Positions 34,827-44,303 are shown, numbered from the stretch's first letter. The stretch is 64,000 bases of DNA from Aurantiacibacter atlanticus (GCF_001077815.2 NZ_CP011310.1:124001-188000), one strand, 5' to 3'. Numbers and translations: made by a program. Notes: generated by a model not told the origin, from the letters alone.

Positions 34827-35576
34827 ATGAGCAACGCAACTGTCACAAACGCAACCAGTTCAACCACAATCCGTCCTGATGAAGCTGCCCATTTCGGGAA
34901 GTTGGCGCGTGACTGGTGGGACCCGAAGGGGTCCTCAACCATGCTGCACAGGCTCAATCCGGTGCGATTGGGCTTCATCCGCGACGCGATTGATCTGCAT
35001 TGGGCATGCGATGTGGAAAGCGCGAACCCGCTCGCGGGCAAGGCCGTGCTTGACGTGGGATGCGGCGCTGGGCTGCTGGCAGAGCCGCTGGCGCGGCTGG
35101 GCGGCGCCGTAACCGGTGTCGATGCCGCGCCAGAAAATACAGCGGTCGCCGCGCTGCACGCCGAGGGAGCGGACCTGGATATCCGATATACGCCGGGCGA
35201 ATTGGGATCGCTCGGTCTGGGCCATTTCGATCTCGTCACCTCGATGGAAGTGATCGAGCATGTGGCCGACAAGCAGGCGTTCTGCTTCCAGCTTGCCGCG
35301 CATCTTGCATCCGGTGGCCTGCTGGTCATCTCTACTCCCAACCGTACATTGGCGAGCCGCGCGCTGCTGGTGGAAGGTGCAGAGGCCTTGGGCATGGTGC
35401 CAAGGGGCACCCATCACTGGGATGATTTCATCACGCCGGAGGAACTGGCAGAATTGCTGGAAGCAGCGGGCCTGACGGTGACGCAGACCAGGGGTATCGG
35501 TTTTTCACCTCTCAAGGGACTGCAGCTGGGTGAAGATATGTCGCTCAATTACATCCTCACCGCGCGCCATCGCTGA
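34827..35576 (+). CDS. ubiG: Ubiquinone biosynthesis O-methyltransferase
   Basis: 249 residues. Motif I VLDVGCGAGLLAEPLARLG binds S-adenosylmethionine; the N-terminal HFGKLARDWWDPKGSSTMLH and the C-terminal GTHHWDDFITPEELAELLEA are UbiG signatures. It methylates the two hydroxyls of the quinone ring in the last stages of ubiquinone synthesis at the membrane. The IS3 element lies 64 bp beyond its stop and does not affect it. Confidence 0.95.
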   Translation: MSNATVTNATSSTTIRPDEAAHFGKLARDWWDPKGSSTMLHRLNPVRLGFIRDAIDLHWACDVESANPLAGKAVLDVGCGAGLLAEPLARLGGAVTGVDAAPENTAVAALHAEGADLDIRYTPGELGSLGLGHFDLVTSMEVIEHVADKQAFCFQLAAHLASGGLLVISTPNRTLASRALLVEGAEALGMVPRGTHHWDDFITPEELAELLEAAGLTVTQTRGIGFSPLKGLQLGEDMSLNYILTARHR

Positions 35577-35672
35577 GACATTATTGCATCATCCACGCCT
35601 AAGAGAAATGCTGCCCCCATGCTGCGCGGTAAATATATGATGACGTGACCCCCAGCTTTCCCCCAGCTGGGA

Positions 35673-36844
35673 TTAGAGCCGGGCGGTTGTTTTGCGCATC
35701 AGCGCGGTTGAAGCAATGGGCTGCGTAGCGGAGCCCGTAGGGCGTAGCGAAGCAGGCCATTGCTTATCCAGTTCAGCGGCGAACGCCGCCGGTGTTGCGT
35801 AACCGAGAGACGAGTGTGGTCGCTCCCGATTGTAGTCTTCGACCCAGGCCGCGATCTCGACACGGGCATGGGCCATACTCAAGAACAGCGTCTCGTTGAG
35901 CAGTTCGTCCCGCATCCGGCCATTGAAGCTCTCGACATAGCCATTCTGCATCGGCCTTCCGGGCGCGATGTAATGCCACTCCACGCCGACCTCGCCGCAC
36001 CATGCCAGCACAGCGTTGCTGGTGAGCTCGGTGCCATTGTCGCTGACGATCATGCCTGGCTTGCCGCGCTGTTCGATCAGTGCGGTCAGCTCGCGAACGA
36101 CACGGCGACCAGAGATCGAGGTGTCCGGCACCGCTGCCAGGCACTCCCGGGTCACGTCATCGACCACGTTGAGCACCCGGAACCGTCTTCCCGAAGCCAT
36201 CTGGTCGTGAACAAAGTCCAGGCTCCAGCGCTGGTTCGGCAGCGCCAGAACCGGAGCAGGTGCCCTTGTGCCAACAGCACGCCTGCGGCTACGTCGTCGC
36301 CTGACCGCCAAGCCTTCCTCACGGTAGAGCCTCTGGGTCTTCTTGCGGTTGATCATGATCCCCTCCCGGCGCAGCAGGATATGCAGACGGCGATAGCCGA
36401 ACCGGCGACGCTGGTTGGCCAGCTCGCGCAGCTTCTCACGCAGATCGACGTCATCGTCCCGGGTGGAACGGTAACGCACGCTCTTGCGATCAGCATCGAT
36501 GACACGGCACGCCCGCCGCTCGCTCATCCCATGGCACGCCTGGAGATGAGCAACAGCTTCCCGCTGCGCGGCGGGCGTCAAAACTTTTTTGCCAGAAGAT
36601 CCTTCAACGCCGCCTTGTCCAGCATCGCATCGGCCAGCAAACGCTTCAGCTTCGCGTTCTCGCTCTCCAGCTCCTTCAGCCGCCGGGCATCGGACACTTC
36701 CATCCCGCCATACTTCGACTTCCAGTTGTAGATCGTCGCTTCAGATACACCGTGCCGACGGGCAAGGTCAGCGGTCTTGGCTCCCGCCTCCGCTTCCTTC
36801 AGCACGCCAATGATCTGCTCTTCTGAAAACCTCGTTCTCTTCAT
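35673..36844 (-). CDS. IS3-family transposase OrfAB (programmed -1 frameshift)
   Basis: The OrfB frame (from 36581 down to 35673, 302 codons) holds the DDE integrase core: [20 protein letters not shown] with the first Asp, [12 protein letters not shown] with the second, and [15 protein letters not shown] with the Glu. It is preceded by a HTH_21-like part ([16 protein letters not shown]). It is fused to OrfA through the heptamer A-AAA-AAG at 36584-36590, a classic -1 slippery site, giving [11 protein letters not shown]. The full product should be the active transposase. All catalytic residues are present. Confidence 0.9.
36578..36844 (-). CDS. IS3-family OrfA (DNA-binding protein)
   Basis: 88 residues starting [20 protein letters not shown]. 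Helix-turn-helix [20 protein letters not shown] is followed by a leucine-zipper-like helix ([20 protein letters not shown]). It is translated alone when no frameshift occurs and usually regulates transposition by binding the ends. Confidence 0.9.
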   Translation of the reverse strand: MKRTRFSEEQIIGVLKEAEAGAKTADLARRHGVSEATIYNWKSKYGGMEVSDARRLKELESENAKLKRLLADAMLDKAALKDLLAKKF

Positions 36845-36928
36845 CTCGTCCGTCCTTCTGTCAGGGCCGGACTCTAATCCAACTTGGAGGAAAATCAGGG
36901 GGTCACGTCAATGATACAGAAGACTTAA

Positions 36929-37285
36929 TCAGAGGATCGTGTTCTCCCATTCGCTGGCGTTAAAGCCAACCACAATGCGATCCCCATCCTGCGTCTCTGC
37001 CACGGGTCGCTTGATCATGCTGGGGTATTCCACCATCAGCGCCAGCGCCCTGTCACGGGTAATGTCGGCCTTCTGCGCGTCGTCCAGTTTACGGAAAGTC
37101 GTGCCGCGCCGGTTGAGCAGAACTTCCCACCCGCAGCGATCCGCCCAACGCGCCAGATTGTCTGCGTCAACGCCTTCCTTCTTGTAGTCGTGAAAAATGT
37201 ATTCCACGCCCTGCGCATCCAGCCACTTGCGTGCCTTTTTGACGGTATCGCAGTTTGGAATGCCGTATATTTCGATGTTGGCCAT
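36929..37285 (-). CDS. ArsC/Spx-family reductase-like protein (YffB type)
   Basis: 118 residues. GIPNCDTVKKARKWLD places a single Cys12 in the active-site loop (CxxT, not CxxC), and SMIKRPVAET supplies the conserved Arg-Pro. This is the pattern of ArsC-fold proteins of the YffB/Spx branch, thought to act with glutathione. It is not a proven arsenate reductase. Its 3' end lies 14 bp from the IS3 target duplication and is intact. Confidence 0.85.
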   Translation of the reverse strand: MANIEIYGIPNCDTVKKARKWLDAQGVEYIFHDYKKEGVDADNLARWADRCGWEVLLNRRGTTFRKLDDAQKADITRDRALALMVEYPSMIKRPVAETQDGDRIVVGFNASEWENTIL

Positions 37286-37449
37286 TAAATTGTTTGTCTC
37301 TTCGATTTTGATGCGTTTCGTGTTCAGCTCGGTATCGCATAAAACTATGGTCGCAGAACTATTTCCTCCGCGAAAATCAGGGCTTCGCTAACAACCGACT
37401 AACGGAGATCGCGTTAATGGGTCCCAACTGATCCTCTAAATAACTTTGG

Positions 37450-37800
37450 TCAAAAGCCGAGCCTTTGGCGTCCAAGCAACTTCAAGACCGCACTACGCCC
37501 TTTTCTAAGTAAACCATAACTACGCTTTGCGCGTTCTTGCGACGAGAAGAATACGCCGTGAGTCATGCCTCCCGAAAGCATCGAGATCGCTTCGGCACCA
37601 TGCACAATCTCTTCGTCATCCACTATCGCCATTCCATCATCGATCAGCATTCCACTTACGCGAACAATTCGCACGGCATCATGGTCAGGGTGCTCGCGGG
37701 CACTCAGCAATTCAATGTCTGGAAAGCGCTTTTTCAAATTCAGATAATCGACATAGCGCGCGCAAAAGGGGCAGTCCCCATCATATATCAGATAGCGCAT
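37450..37800 (-). CDS. DCC-family thiol-disulfide oxidoreductase-like protein
   Basis: 116 residues; AAGAGGAACTCC precedes the ATG at 37800. The family motif YDGDCPFCARYV puts Cys10 and Cys13 in a CxxC site next to the DGDC signature. The rest is short with a second conserved His region (HGAEAISMLSGG). DUF393/DCC proteins are thioredoxin-like and often lie next to HTTM membrane proteins, as here: the 5' end overlaps the preceding gene by 20 bp. Probable redox partner of that membrane protein; the substrate is unknown. Confidence 0.8.
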   Translation of the reverse strand: MRYLIYDGDCPFCARYVDYLNLKKRFPDIELLSAREHPDHDAVRIVRVSGMLIDDGMAIVDDEEIVHGAEAISMLSGGMTHGVFFSSQERAKRSYGLLRKGRSAVLKLLGRQRLGF

Positions 37801-38794
37801 GGAGTTCCTCTTGATTTGGGTGCGTGCCTCGCTGCTCAAGAAGCGAAGTGAGTATTCTCCCCAGCAGCGGTAGATGAAGCAGGGTATTCCAGCGGAACCA
37901 AGGCTCACGTTGGAACGGGGAGGCGATCATCAAGATGAGCAAGATTACAATGTGCGTTGGAAAAGCGATCTCCATCAGGAGAAAAGTGCCTGTATGGAAG
38001 ACGATGAGAAACCAGCCCCAAGCCTGGTGGAGGCTGGGGCGGAATGCCACTGCAATCGCTACCAGCTGCGCGTAGATAACGCCGAGGAACATTGGCCAGG
38101 CAAGCATAGAATTCTCTACAAGGAAGGGACCAAGCAATGGTTGGGTATTGGTCTGGGCCATACGGTCTGCCAGCGTCCACCCAAGAGCATCGGGCGAGAA
38201 GTTACCTGGGATTCCTTTCGCCAACGACATGAAGCCCGCAAAAGCCTTCCAGAAGCCTGCCATTGTATAGAACATTAGGATCAGCGCCTGCGCTGCGCCG
38301 AAGGTCAAACAGTAAGACAGTTTGCTCCAGCGCCCGGCATGTTCGCCGTCTGTCGCAGGCAGGAAAACGAAAATAAATGCGATCCAGATCCACTCGTGAA
38401 AGCCGTGATTTATAGCGCCGAGCGAGACGGGGACGGCCGCGCACAGAAGAATAGTGATAGCAAAGCCTACGCGCCAAACGAGGCTCTCGGGTTTCCAGAA
38501 CGCTAGGGCTGCAAAGGACGCACAAGCGACGCTAATGATATCGACGACAGCAAGTATTGGCAGCCCGGCAGCCCATTTCAAAGGCCATGCGAGCTCAAGC
38601 GGCGGCTCAAAAAGTACGGAATCATGTAGGTCTGGCAGGATGAGCCAAACATAGAGTGCGGACGCGAGATAAAAGTAACGCACATTCTGGTGCGCTAGAC
38701 GGTAAGCTTTGGAGAGCTTTTCAAACGGCTGCGAACCGAAACGGTCGCCGCCACCCAGAAGGCCGCGAAGCGTGCGCATGTAGTTGGGAGGCAT
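37781..38794 (-). CDS. HTTM-like polytopic membrane protein
   Basis: 337 residues with about seven hydrophobic segments, among them FYLASALYVWLILPDL, AVDIISVACASFAALAF, VGFAITILLCAAVPVSLGAI, WIWIAFIFVFLP and AWPMFLGVIYAQLVAIAVAF. Short loops carry His and Trp residues (INHGFHEW). The layout recalls HTTM proteins (vitamin K-dependent carboxylase-like membrane part), but the match is by topology and context. The start is the ATG at 38794, after AAGGGATGACA, and the preceding gene stops within that site. Translation should be coupled on both sides. Confidence 0.7.
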   Translation of the reverse strand: MPPNYMRTLRGLLGGGDRFGSQPFEKLSKAYRLAHQNVRYFYLASALYVWLILPDLHDSVLFEPPLELAWPLKWAAGLPILAVVDIISVACASFAALAFWKPESLVWRVGFAITILLCAAVPVSLGAINHGFHEWIWIAFIFVFLPATDGEHAGRWSKLSYCLTFGAAQALILMFYTMAGFWKAFAGFMSLAKGIPGNFSPDALGWTLADRMAQTNTQPLLGPFLVENSMLAWPMFLGVIYAQLVAIAVAFRPSLHQAWGWFLIVFHTGTFLLMEIAFPTHIVILLILMIASPFQREPWFRWNTLLHLPLLGRILTSLLEQRGTHPNQEELHALSDI

Positions 38795-38796
38795 TG

Positions 38797-39282
38797 TCAT
38801 CCCTTAGTGTATCTGGCGAAGACCTCGACCGACCGAAGCTTGCCCTGCCTGTAACGCTCGAATGGATGATACCTGACGAGTGCGACTTCATAATCGACAT
38901 GCGCGGCGTCACGCATGAAGTGTTCTTCGACAAGACCACGAAACGCCCGAATCTTTGCTTCATCTCCACGGTCGATTGCCAAGGCGAACTGGTCCATCAG
39001 CTTCATGAATAGAGCGTCGCGCGCTCTTGCTGCGGCAAACTCCTCTGGCAAATCGTAGAAGCTGACAGGCTCGGAAAGTTCTTCACCATTAATGGCGTGG
39101 ACAAGTGCGATCACGTCACTCTTCTCATCGCTCGTCTGGCTGAACAAGGTCCAGTTGAAGAACGGGAAGTTTTCCAGGCTTCCAGCTGGTGGCGGCACCA
39201 ATGCGATAGCAACATAGGCCGCGCCAAGCAGAGGGAATGCGAATGCACGATGTCTGTAGGATCGTTGGCTGCTCATCATCAT
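38797..39282 (-). CDS. Unknown protein with N-terminal membrane anchor, first gene of the HTTM/DCC operon
   Basis: 161 residues from the run of three ATGs at 39282-39274; which ATG is used is unclear because no good ribosome binding site is present. A hydrophobic segment (AFAFPLLGAAYVAIALVPPP) is followed by a soluble part with NFPFFNWTLFSQTS and VDYEVALVRYHPFERYRQGK. I do not recognise the family, though such proteins accompany HTTM genes. Its stop overlaps the ribosome binding site of the HTTM-like gene. Confidence 0.65.
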   Translation of the reverse strand: MMMSSQRSYRHRAFAFPLLGAAYVAIALVPPPAGSLENFPFFNWTLFSQTSDEKSDVIALVHAINGEELSEPVSFYDLPEEFAAARARDALFMKLMDQFALAIDRGDEAKIRAFRGLVEEHFMRDAAHVDYEVALVRYHPFERYRQGKLRSVEVFARYTKG

Positions 39283-39576
39283 AACACGTAATGAAGAATG
39301 GTTAATGTTTAGTTTTTCTTCGGATCGCCCCCATCTCATTGGCAATCCGCGAAAACGCTAGAATCATCGATATTATCGCTGCCCCTTAGTATAGAAACTG
39401 GCAGACATTTCGGTATGTCGAGACCTTCTTCACCTAAAATCCGTGAAAGCCAGCCTTATACTTGCCCAAGAGCAGTCCTTCGCCTTCACCTTTGTTTGCA
39501 ACCCCGGCAACTTGCTCACAATTGGCAATGCCATGGATATCCAGCCACACCATCTCTCTCATTTGCGACAATAAAT

Positions 39577-39891
39577 TCAGTTCTGATCGCGCGCGACGAA
39601 CCTTCTGGTGTGCGGATTGTCGCAGGCATAGAGCGTGTAATCGGCATACCATTCTCTCTGGCCGCGCGCTTGCATAACAAGGTGTTCGGCTTGCCGGCCC
39701 CAGCTTCGCGCCGATGCCTCATCCCGCCATTCGGAAATTGCCACCACCTCGCCATCAGCGGCCTCGTAGCTCTTGAAAGAGAGGTAGCCCCGCTGTTGGC
39801 TGGCCAGTTCTTCCATGCGTGCTGCCTGTCGATCATAGGCTGCGGCATCAATGCCGGTGCGTTTGCGATTGCGGAAGACGACAAGGTACAT
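39577..39891 (-). CDS. Antibiotic biosynthesis monooxygenase (ABM) domain protein
   Basis: 104 residues from MYLVVFRNRKR, preceded by GGTGGAGGCA. The ferredoxin-like ABM fold shows YLSFKSYEAADGEVVAISEW and ARSWGRQAEHLVMQARGQ. Members are small dimeric oxygenases or haem-degrading enzymes, or of unknown function; this one has no distinctive active-site residues that I can point to. Its start lies 9 bp beyond the ruvC stop, so it is in the ruvC operon. Confidence 0.8.
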   Translation of the reverse strand: MYLVVFRNRKRTGIDAAAYDRQAARMEELASQQRGYLSFKSYEAADGEVVAISEWRDEASARSWGRQAEHLVMQARGQREWYADYTLYACDNPHTRRFVARDQN

Positions 39892-39900
39892 TGCCTCCAC

Positions 39901-40365
39901 CTATCCCAGATGCGCGTCAGCTATGGCAACTGCCAGCGCATCTGCCGCGTCGGCCCCGGCAATCTGCGCGCCCGGCAGCAGAATCTTGAGCATAGCCTGT
40001 ACCTGCGTTTTGTCCGCCGCGCCGGTGCCTACAACCGCCTTCTTGACCAGCCGCGCCGCGTGTTCGCGCACCTCCAGCCCTGCGGCGCCGCACGCGGCCA
40101 GCACCGCGCCGCGCGCCTGTGCCAGCTTGATCGTGCTTTGCGCATTCTTGTTGGCGAAGATTTCTTCTGCCGCTGCGCGATCTGGCGCATGCGTTCCGAT
40201 CACGGCTGCGATTGCTGCATGAAGATGATCGAGCCGCTGCGCGATCGGCGCTTTGGCGGCGGTTTTCACCTGCCCGTTGGCGATGTGCGAAATACGGCTG
40301 CCTTCGATACGGATGACACCCCAGCCGGTGCAGCTGAGCGAAGGATCGAGGCCGATGATCAGCAT
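39901..40365 (-). CDS. ruvC: Holliday junction endonuclease RuvC
   Basis: 154 residues. IIGLDPSLSCTGWGVI carries the first catalytic Asp7, AAAEEIFANKNAQSTIKLAQ the Glu, and ADAADALAVAIADAH the last two aspartates. It cuts four-way junctions with RuvAB, whose genes are not in this window. It is part of a string on one strand: yebC, DUF3147, ruvC, ABM protein. Confidence 0.95.
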   Translation of the reverse strand: MLIIGLDPSLSCTGWGVIRIEGSRISHIANGQVKTAAKAPIAQRLDHLHAAIAAVIGTHAPDRAAAEEIFANKNAQSTIKLAQARGAVLAACGAAGLEVREHAARLVKKAVVGTGAADKTQVQAMLKILLPGAQIAGADAADALAVAIADAHLG

Positions 40366-40389
40366 GGAAAGACAGGACGCGCCATCGCG

Positions 40390-40740
40390 CTACAGCCGGA
40401 TGCCGATGCGCGGACCAAATTGCACCATCAGCAGATATAGCCCCACAGTCAGCGCGCAGCCGAGGGTCAGTGACAGCCAGAAGGGCATCCCGGCGCGCAA
40501 CATCATCGGGATCGCGAGGAACATCGGCAGACTGGGCAGGACAAACCAGAATGTGGCCTCGCTATGGCGTGCCATGTTTTCTGTGTCGGGGCGTGCGCGC
40601 CACAAGAAGAGCATTCCCAGAACCGACACTAGTGGCAGGCTGGCTACCAGCGCCGCCATTGCCGGCAGACGTTTCCCGATTTCCGCAATTGCCGCGATCA
40701 TCGCCCCGGCCAGTGCTGCCTTGGCGATAATCTGCCACAT
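40390..40740 (-). CDS. DUF3147 family membrane protein
   Basis: 116 residues with four hydrophobic segments (IIAKAALAGAMIAAIAEIG, LVASLPLVSVLGMLFLW, ATFWFVLPSLPMFLAIPMML, FWLSLTLGCALTVGLYLL). The order and length match DUF3147, an unstudied inner membrane family. It overlaps the yebC stop by one base. Confidence 0.85.
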   Translation of the reverse strand: MWQIIAKAALAGAMIAAIAEIGKRLPAMAALVASLPLVSVLGMLFLWRARPDTENMARHSEATFWFVLPSLPMFLAIPMMLRAGMPFWLSLTLGCALTVGLYLLMVQFGPRIGIRL

Positions 40741-41486
40741 CAGTCGGAGACCTTCTCCATCACCTCATCAGAGATATCGTAATTGCCCCACACTGTCTGC
40801 ACATCGTCGTCATCATCGAGCACGTCCATCAGCTTGAGCAGAGTCGAAGCGTTCTTTTCGTCCATGTCGACGGTGAGGTTGGGCTTCCAGGCCAGCTTCA
40901 CGGTTTCAGCCTCTCCTAAAACCTTTTCAAGGTCGGCTGCAACCTGATGAAGATCGTCTGCTGCGGTCCAGATTTCATGGCCGTCTTCCGACGACGCGAT
41001 GTCTTCCGCACCCGCCTCCATTGCCGCTTCGAGCACCTTGTCCTCACTGCCTGCGGTGGCAGGATAAAGGATGAAGCCCAGCCGCTCAAACCCGTGAACA
41101 ACGCTGCCTTCGGTGCCCAGATTGCCGCCATGTTTGGAAAATGCCGTGCGCACGGCGGTGGCGGTGCGGTTGCGATTGTCTGTCAGCGTTTCCACGATGA
41201 TCGCGCTGCCGCCGGGACCATAGCCTTCATAGCGGACCTCTTCGTAATTCTCGTCATCCCCTGCGGTCGCCTTGTCGATGGCGCGCTGGATATTGTCCTT
41301 GGGCATGGACTGCGCCTTGGCGGTATTGACCGCGAGGCGCAGGCGTGGGTTCATGTCCGGATCGGGCGTGCCCATCTTCGCCGCCACCGTGATTTCGCGG
41401 GAAAGCTTGGAAAAGAGGTTGGACCGCTTTTTGTCCTGCGCACCCTTGCGGTGCATGATATTCTTAAATTTGGAATGGCCTGCCAT
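40740..41486 (-). CDS. yebC: YebC/PmpR family transcriptional regulator
   Basis: 248 residues, full length. [60 protein letters not shown] and [18 protein letters not shown] are family hallmarks. YebC-type proteins act as regulators and, by recent views, help ribosomes at proline stretches. Located upstream of ruvC as in many proteobacteria. Confidence 0.95.
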   Translation of the reverse strand: MAGHSKFKNIMHRKGAQDKKRSNLFSKLSREITVAAKMGTPDPDMNPRLRLAVNTAKAQSMPKDNIQRAIDKATAGDDENYEEVRYEGYGPGGSAIIVETLTDNRNRTATAVRTAFSKHGGNLGTEGSVVHGFERLGFILYPATAGSEDKVLEAAMEAGAEDIASSEDGHEIWTAADDLHQVAADLEKVLGEAETVKLAWKPNLTVDMDEKNASTLLKLMDVLDDDDDVQTVWGNYDISDEVMEKVSD

Positions 41487-41799
41487 GGGTTTCGCTAGTC
41501 TCGAGATTTATTGTGGGATTAGCCCTTATCGCAGCATTGCGCTGGGTAGCAACCCGGAGGAAAGACGATTCCGCCGGGATGGGACGACGTCAACATCCCC
41601 ACAGGCGGCATGCGCTAAACGCTAGCGTTTTCGAAGATGTGCTGCGCCTTCGTGCCCGGGCAAGCGGGCATGCGATCACCGAGCTCGATAATCGCGCAGC
41701 TAAGGGTGTCCGGCAGATTTTCCAGCACGGACCCGATCGCCCGGACCGGGCTTCACTTCCGCAATTACTGGCCATCACCCCTGCGGCGCAGCGGGCGCC
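41487..41799. other. 313-bp intergenic region between DUF2312 and yebC
   Basis: Contains the yebC promoter. A plus-strand frame (about 41578-41827) has protein-like codon use (VFEDVLRLRARASGHAITEL) but no ribosome binding site and overlaps the DUF2312 gene end. I cannot decide whether it is a remnant. Confidence 0.35.
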
Positions 41800-42036
41800 T
41801 CAACCCATGCCGAGCGCGGCCTTATAGGTATCGAGAATCATTTCCTGCTCGCTGCGATCATTGGGCTCCATCTTCCGCAGGCGCACAATCTGGCGCATGA
41901 TCTTGGCATCATATCCTACTGCCTTCGCCTCTAGATAGACGTCGCGAATATCATCGGCGATGCCCTTCTTTTCCTCTTCGAGGCGTTCAATGCGCTCGAT
42001 CAGCAGGCGCAGGCGGTCGTCGGTGGCTTCGGCCAT
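41800..42036 (-). CDS. DUF2312 domain protein (GapR-like)
   Basis: 78 residues: [40 protein letters not shown] and [20 protein letters not shown]. This is the DUF2312 family; GapR of Caulobacter, which binds overtwisted DNA around the chromosome, is its known member. A nucleoid-associated role is therefore likely. Coiled-coil dimeriser with a basic C-terminal half; full length. Confidence 0.9.
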   Translation of the reverse strand: MAEATDDRLRLLIERIERLEEEKKGIADDIRDVYLEAKAVGYDAKIMRQIVRLRKMEPNDRSEQEMILDTYKAALGMG

Positions 42037-42282
42037 GGTATAACTCCATAAATGCGAGAATCAGTTGGCCCGTCGTTAGCGGGGCATTCTGGCGCGGTGA
42101 AGGCGCTGCATGTCTTCTCCACGCGATTTTACTCCGCGGGCATCACGCCACATCCCAGCCGCATTGCCCGTTACTTGCGCCATGAGGGTCAGAAGAGCGC
42201 ATTCTGATGGTCGTTGAAAAGATCCGCTGCGTAGCTGACGCTCAACCGCTGGAACTTAGGTTTCGCCGTCAGCAAGTTTGCC

Positions 42283-42600
42283 CTAGCGAAGATCGGCTGC
42301 GTTCTTATGCAGACTGGCGGCCATCGCCTCAATCTGTTCGCGCGTCGCCTCGCTCTGGTGTGTCGCCTTCCATTCATCCATCGGCATGCCGTGGATCAAC
42401 TCCCGTGCAGCTGCCTTGTCACCATCAAACCCCGCGTCGATTATCCAGTCGGACAGGCAATTGCGGCAAAAACCGGCAAGCCCCATCAGCTCTATGTTTT
42501 GTGCATCATGGCGATGGCGCAGATGGCGTACCAGCCGCCGGAATGCCGCGGCCGCCACATCATCGGGCAAGGTGTCGATTGGATCAGGTTGCTCACGCAT
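42283..42600 (-). CDS. DUF1244 family protein
   Basis: 105 residues from MREQPDPIDTLPDDVAAAAF; AAGGACACATTGGT precedes the ATG. Core motif VRHLRHRHDAQNIELMGLAG, FCRNCLSDW with a CxxC pair, and IHGMPMDEWKATHQ. DUF1244 proteins are short, helical and conserved in alphaproteobacteria with unknown function. Divergent from pyk with 69 bp between starts; frames extending to 42963 on this strand are shadows of pyk. Confidence 0.88.
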   Translation of the reverse strand: MREQPDPIDTLPDDVAAAAFRRLVRHLRHRHDAQNIELMGLAGFCRNCLSDWIIDAGFDGDKAAARELIHGMPMDEWKATHQSEATREQIEAMAASLHKNAADLR

Positions 42601-42669
42601 ACCAATGTGTCCTTGAACATGGTTAGAGGATGCTTGTCTTGTCGCATGCCAATGGCATAGGCACAATGC

Positions 42670-44154
42670 ATGGAACAGCAGCAAAATCCGAGACTCGATC
42701 CTCGCGGTCGCAAGGTCAAGATCCTTGCCACAACCGGGCCAGCCACCGCCAATCCAGATGTGCTCCGCAATTTGTTCCTTGCTGGTGCCGATGCTTTCCG
42801 CGTGAATATGAGCCATGGTGAACACGAGGTCCACGCACAGACAATCGCAAACATCCGCGCGCTGGAACGCGAATTCAGGCGGCCCATCGCAATTCTGGCC
42901 GATCTTCAGGGCCCCAAGCTTCGTGTTGGCAAATTTGCCGATGGCCGTGCCACTATCGCGCATGGTGCCAGCTTCACCTTTGATCGCTCAACTGAACCAG
43001 GTAATGCGGCCCGCGTAGAACTGCCGCATGCAGAGATTTTCAATGTCATCGAGGAAGGTCAACGCCTGCTGGTCAATGACGGGAAAATCCGCCTGCGGGT
43101 AAAGTCGATCAGCGCCGATGCCATTGTCTGCAAGGCGGAAGTTGGCGGCGTGATATCGGATCGCAAGGGGGTGAATGTCCCCGATACCGAAATTCCCATT
43201 CCCGCGCTCACCGACAAGGATCGCCGCGACCTCGCTTTTGCGATGGAGCAGGGTGCCGATTGGATCGGCCTGTCATTTGTCCAGCGCCCCGATGACCTTG
43301 CCGAGGCGCGCAAGCTGATGATCGGCGCGGACGGAAAACCGCGCGGCGCGCTTTGTGCCAAGATCGAAAAGCCGCAGGCAATCCATCGCCTGCACGAGAT
43401 CATTGATCTGGCAGACGGTATCATGGTCGCGCGCGGCGATCTGGGCGTAGAGCTTAATCCCGAAGAAGTGCCACCGCTGCAGAAGAAAATTGTCAATGCC
43501 ACCCGCCTGACCGGCAAGCCAGTTATCGTGGCTACGCAGATGCTCGAATCCATGATTGAAAGCCCTGCGCCAACCCGCGCAGAGGTGTCCGATGTTGCCA
43601 ACGCCGTCTATGACGGTGCCGACGCAGTAATGCTCAGCGCAGAAACCGCAGCTGGTGACTGGCCCGAAGAAGCCGTCTTAATGATGGCCAATATCGCAAA
43701 ACAGGTGGAACAGGACGAATCCTACCTGCCCCGCGTGCGCATGCTGGACACCCCGCCTGACGCAACCACTGCCGATGCGCTGGCACATGCCTGCATGACG
43801 ATTGCCGATACGGTGAAGATCAATGCGATTACCGTCTTCACATCATCAGGCAGTTCTGCCCGCCGCGTCGCACGCGAACGGCCGGCTGTTCCTGTCATGG
43901 TGCTCACCCCCAGCGATGAAGTCGGAAGGCGCGTGGCGCTGCTATGGGGCACACATCCCGTCATCACCCGCGACATCGGCAGTTTTGAGGAGATGATCGC
44001 CAAGGGTAAACGCATGGCGCTGCGCCACGGTTTTGGTGGATCGGGCAGCCGACTTGCGGTGATGGCAGGCGTGCCATTCGGCCAGTCCGGCGCCACCAAC
44101 CTCGTCCACGTGGTTTCGGTGCAGGGTGACGAATTGAAGAATTACGAAAGCTGA
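42670..44154 (+). CDS. pyk: Pyruvate kinase
   Basis: 494 residues. KILATTGPATANPDVLRNLF, GADAFRVNMSHGEHEVH, CAKIEKPQAIHRLHEIIDLA (active-site Lys), GIMVARGDLGVELNPEEVPP and the TRAEVSDVANAVYDGADAVM stretch are diagnostic. It makes pyruvate and ATP from phosphoenolpyruvate in the cytoplasm. The C-terminal domain (TVKINAITVFTSSGSSARRV) is complete. Confidence 0.95.
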   Translation: MEQQQNPRLDPRGRKVKILATTGPATANPDVLRNLFLAGADAFRVNMSHGEHEVHAQTIANIRALEREFRRPIAILADLQGPKLRVGKFADGRATIAHGASFTFDRSTEPGNAARVELPHAEIFNVIEEGQRLLVNDGKIRLRVKSISADAIVCKAEVGGVISDRKGVNVPDTEIPIPALTDKDRRDLAFAMEQGADWIGLSFVQRPDDLAEARKLMIGADGKPRGALCAKIEKPQAIHRLHEIIDLADGIMVARGDLGVELNPEEVPPLQKKIVNATRLTGKPVIVATQMLESMIESPAPTRAEVSDVANAVYDGADAVMLSAETAAGDWPEEAVLMMANIAKQVEQDESYLPRVRMLDTPPDATTADALAHACMTIADTVKINAITVFTSSGSSARRVARERPAVPVMVLTPSDEVGRRVALLWGTHPVITRDIGSFEEMIAKGKRMALRHGFGGSGSRLAVMAGVPFGQSGATNLVHVVSVQGDELKNYES

Positions 44155-44228
44155 TCCAGCCGCGGGGCAATAATGGTCCCCTGCCGCCCCAAAGGGCAAT
44201 GCTGCTTTTCGACGAGATGGAAGACAAT

Positions 44229-44303
44229 GGAGCGGGCGAGGCGATTCGAACGCCCGACCCCAACCTTGGCAAGGTTGTGCTCTACCCCTGAGCTACGCCC
44301 GCT
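44229..44303 (-). tRNA. tRNA-Gly (anticodon GCC)
   Basis: Minus-strand reading GCGGGCG TAGCTCAGGGGTAGAGCA, anticodon stem-loop AACCTTGCCAAGGTT (anticodon GCC), T arm GGGCGTTCGAATCGCC, acceptor CGCCCGC and encoded TCCA; 75 nt. Confidence 0.95.

Larger units (their letters stand above)
35641..36910 (-). mobile_element. IS3-family insertion sequence (IS407-like)
   Basis: 1,270 bp. The ends are imperfect inverted repeats beginning TGACGTGACCCCC (left) and, read inward from the right, TGACGTGACCCCCTG, continuing with scattered matches for about 40 bp. The 4-bp target ATGA is duplicated at 35637-35640 and 36911-36914. Two overlapping frames on the minus strand encode the usual OrfA and OrfAB. It landed between the convergent ubiG and the ArsC-like gene without breaking either, and looks intact. 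Confidence 0.92.

Noticed and set aside
41578..41827. Plus-strand frame between yebC and DUF2312
   Set aside because: Protein-like in places but lacks a start signal and overlaps the convergent DUF2312 gene.
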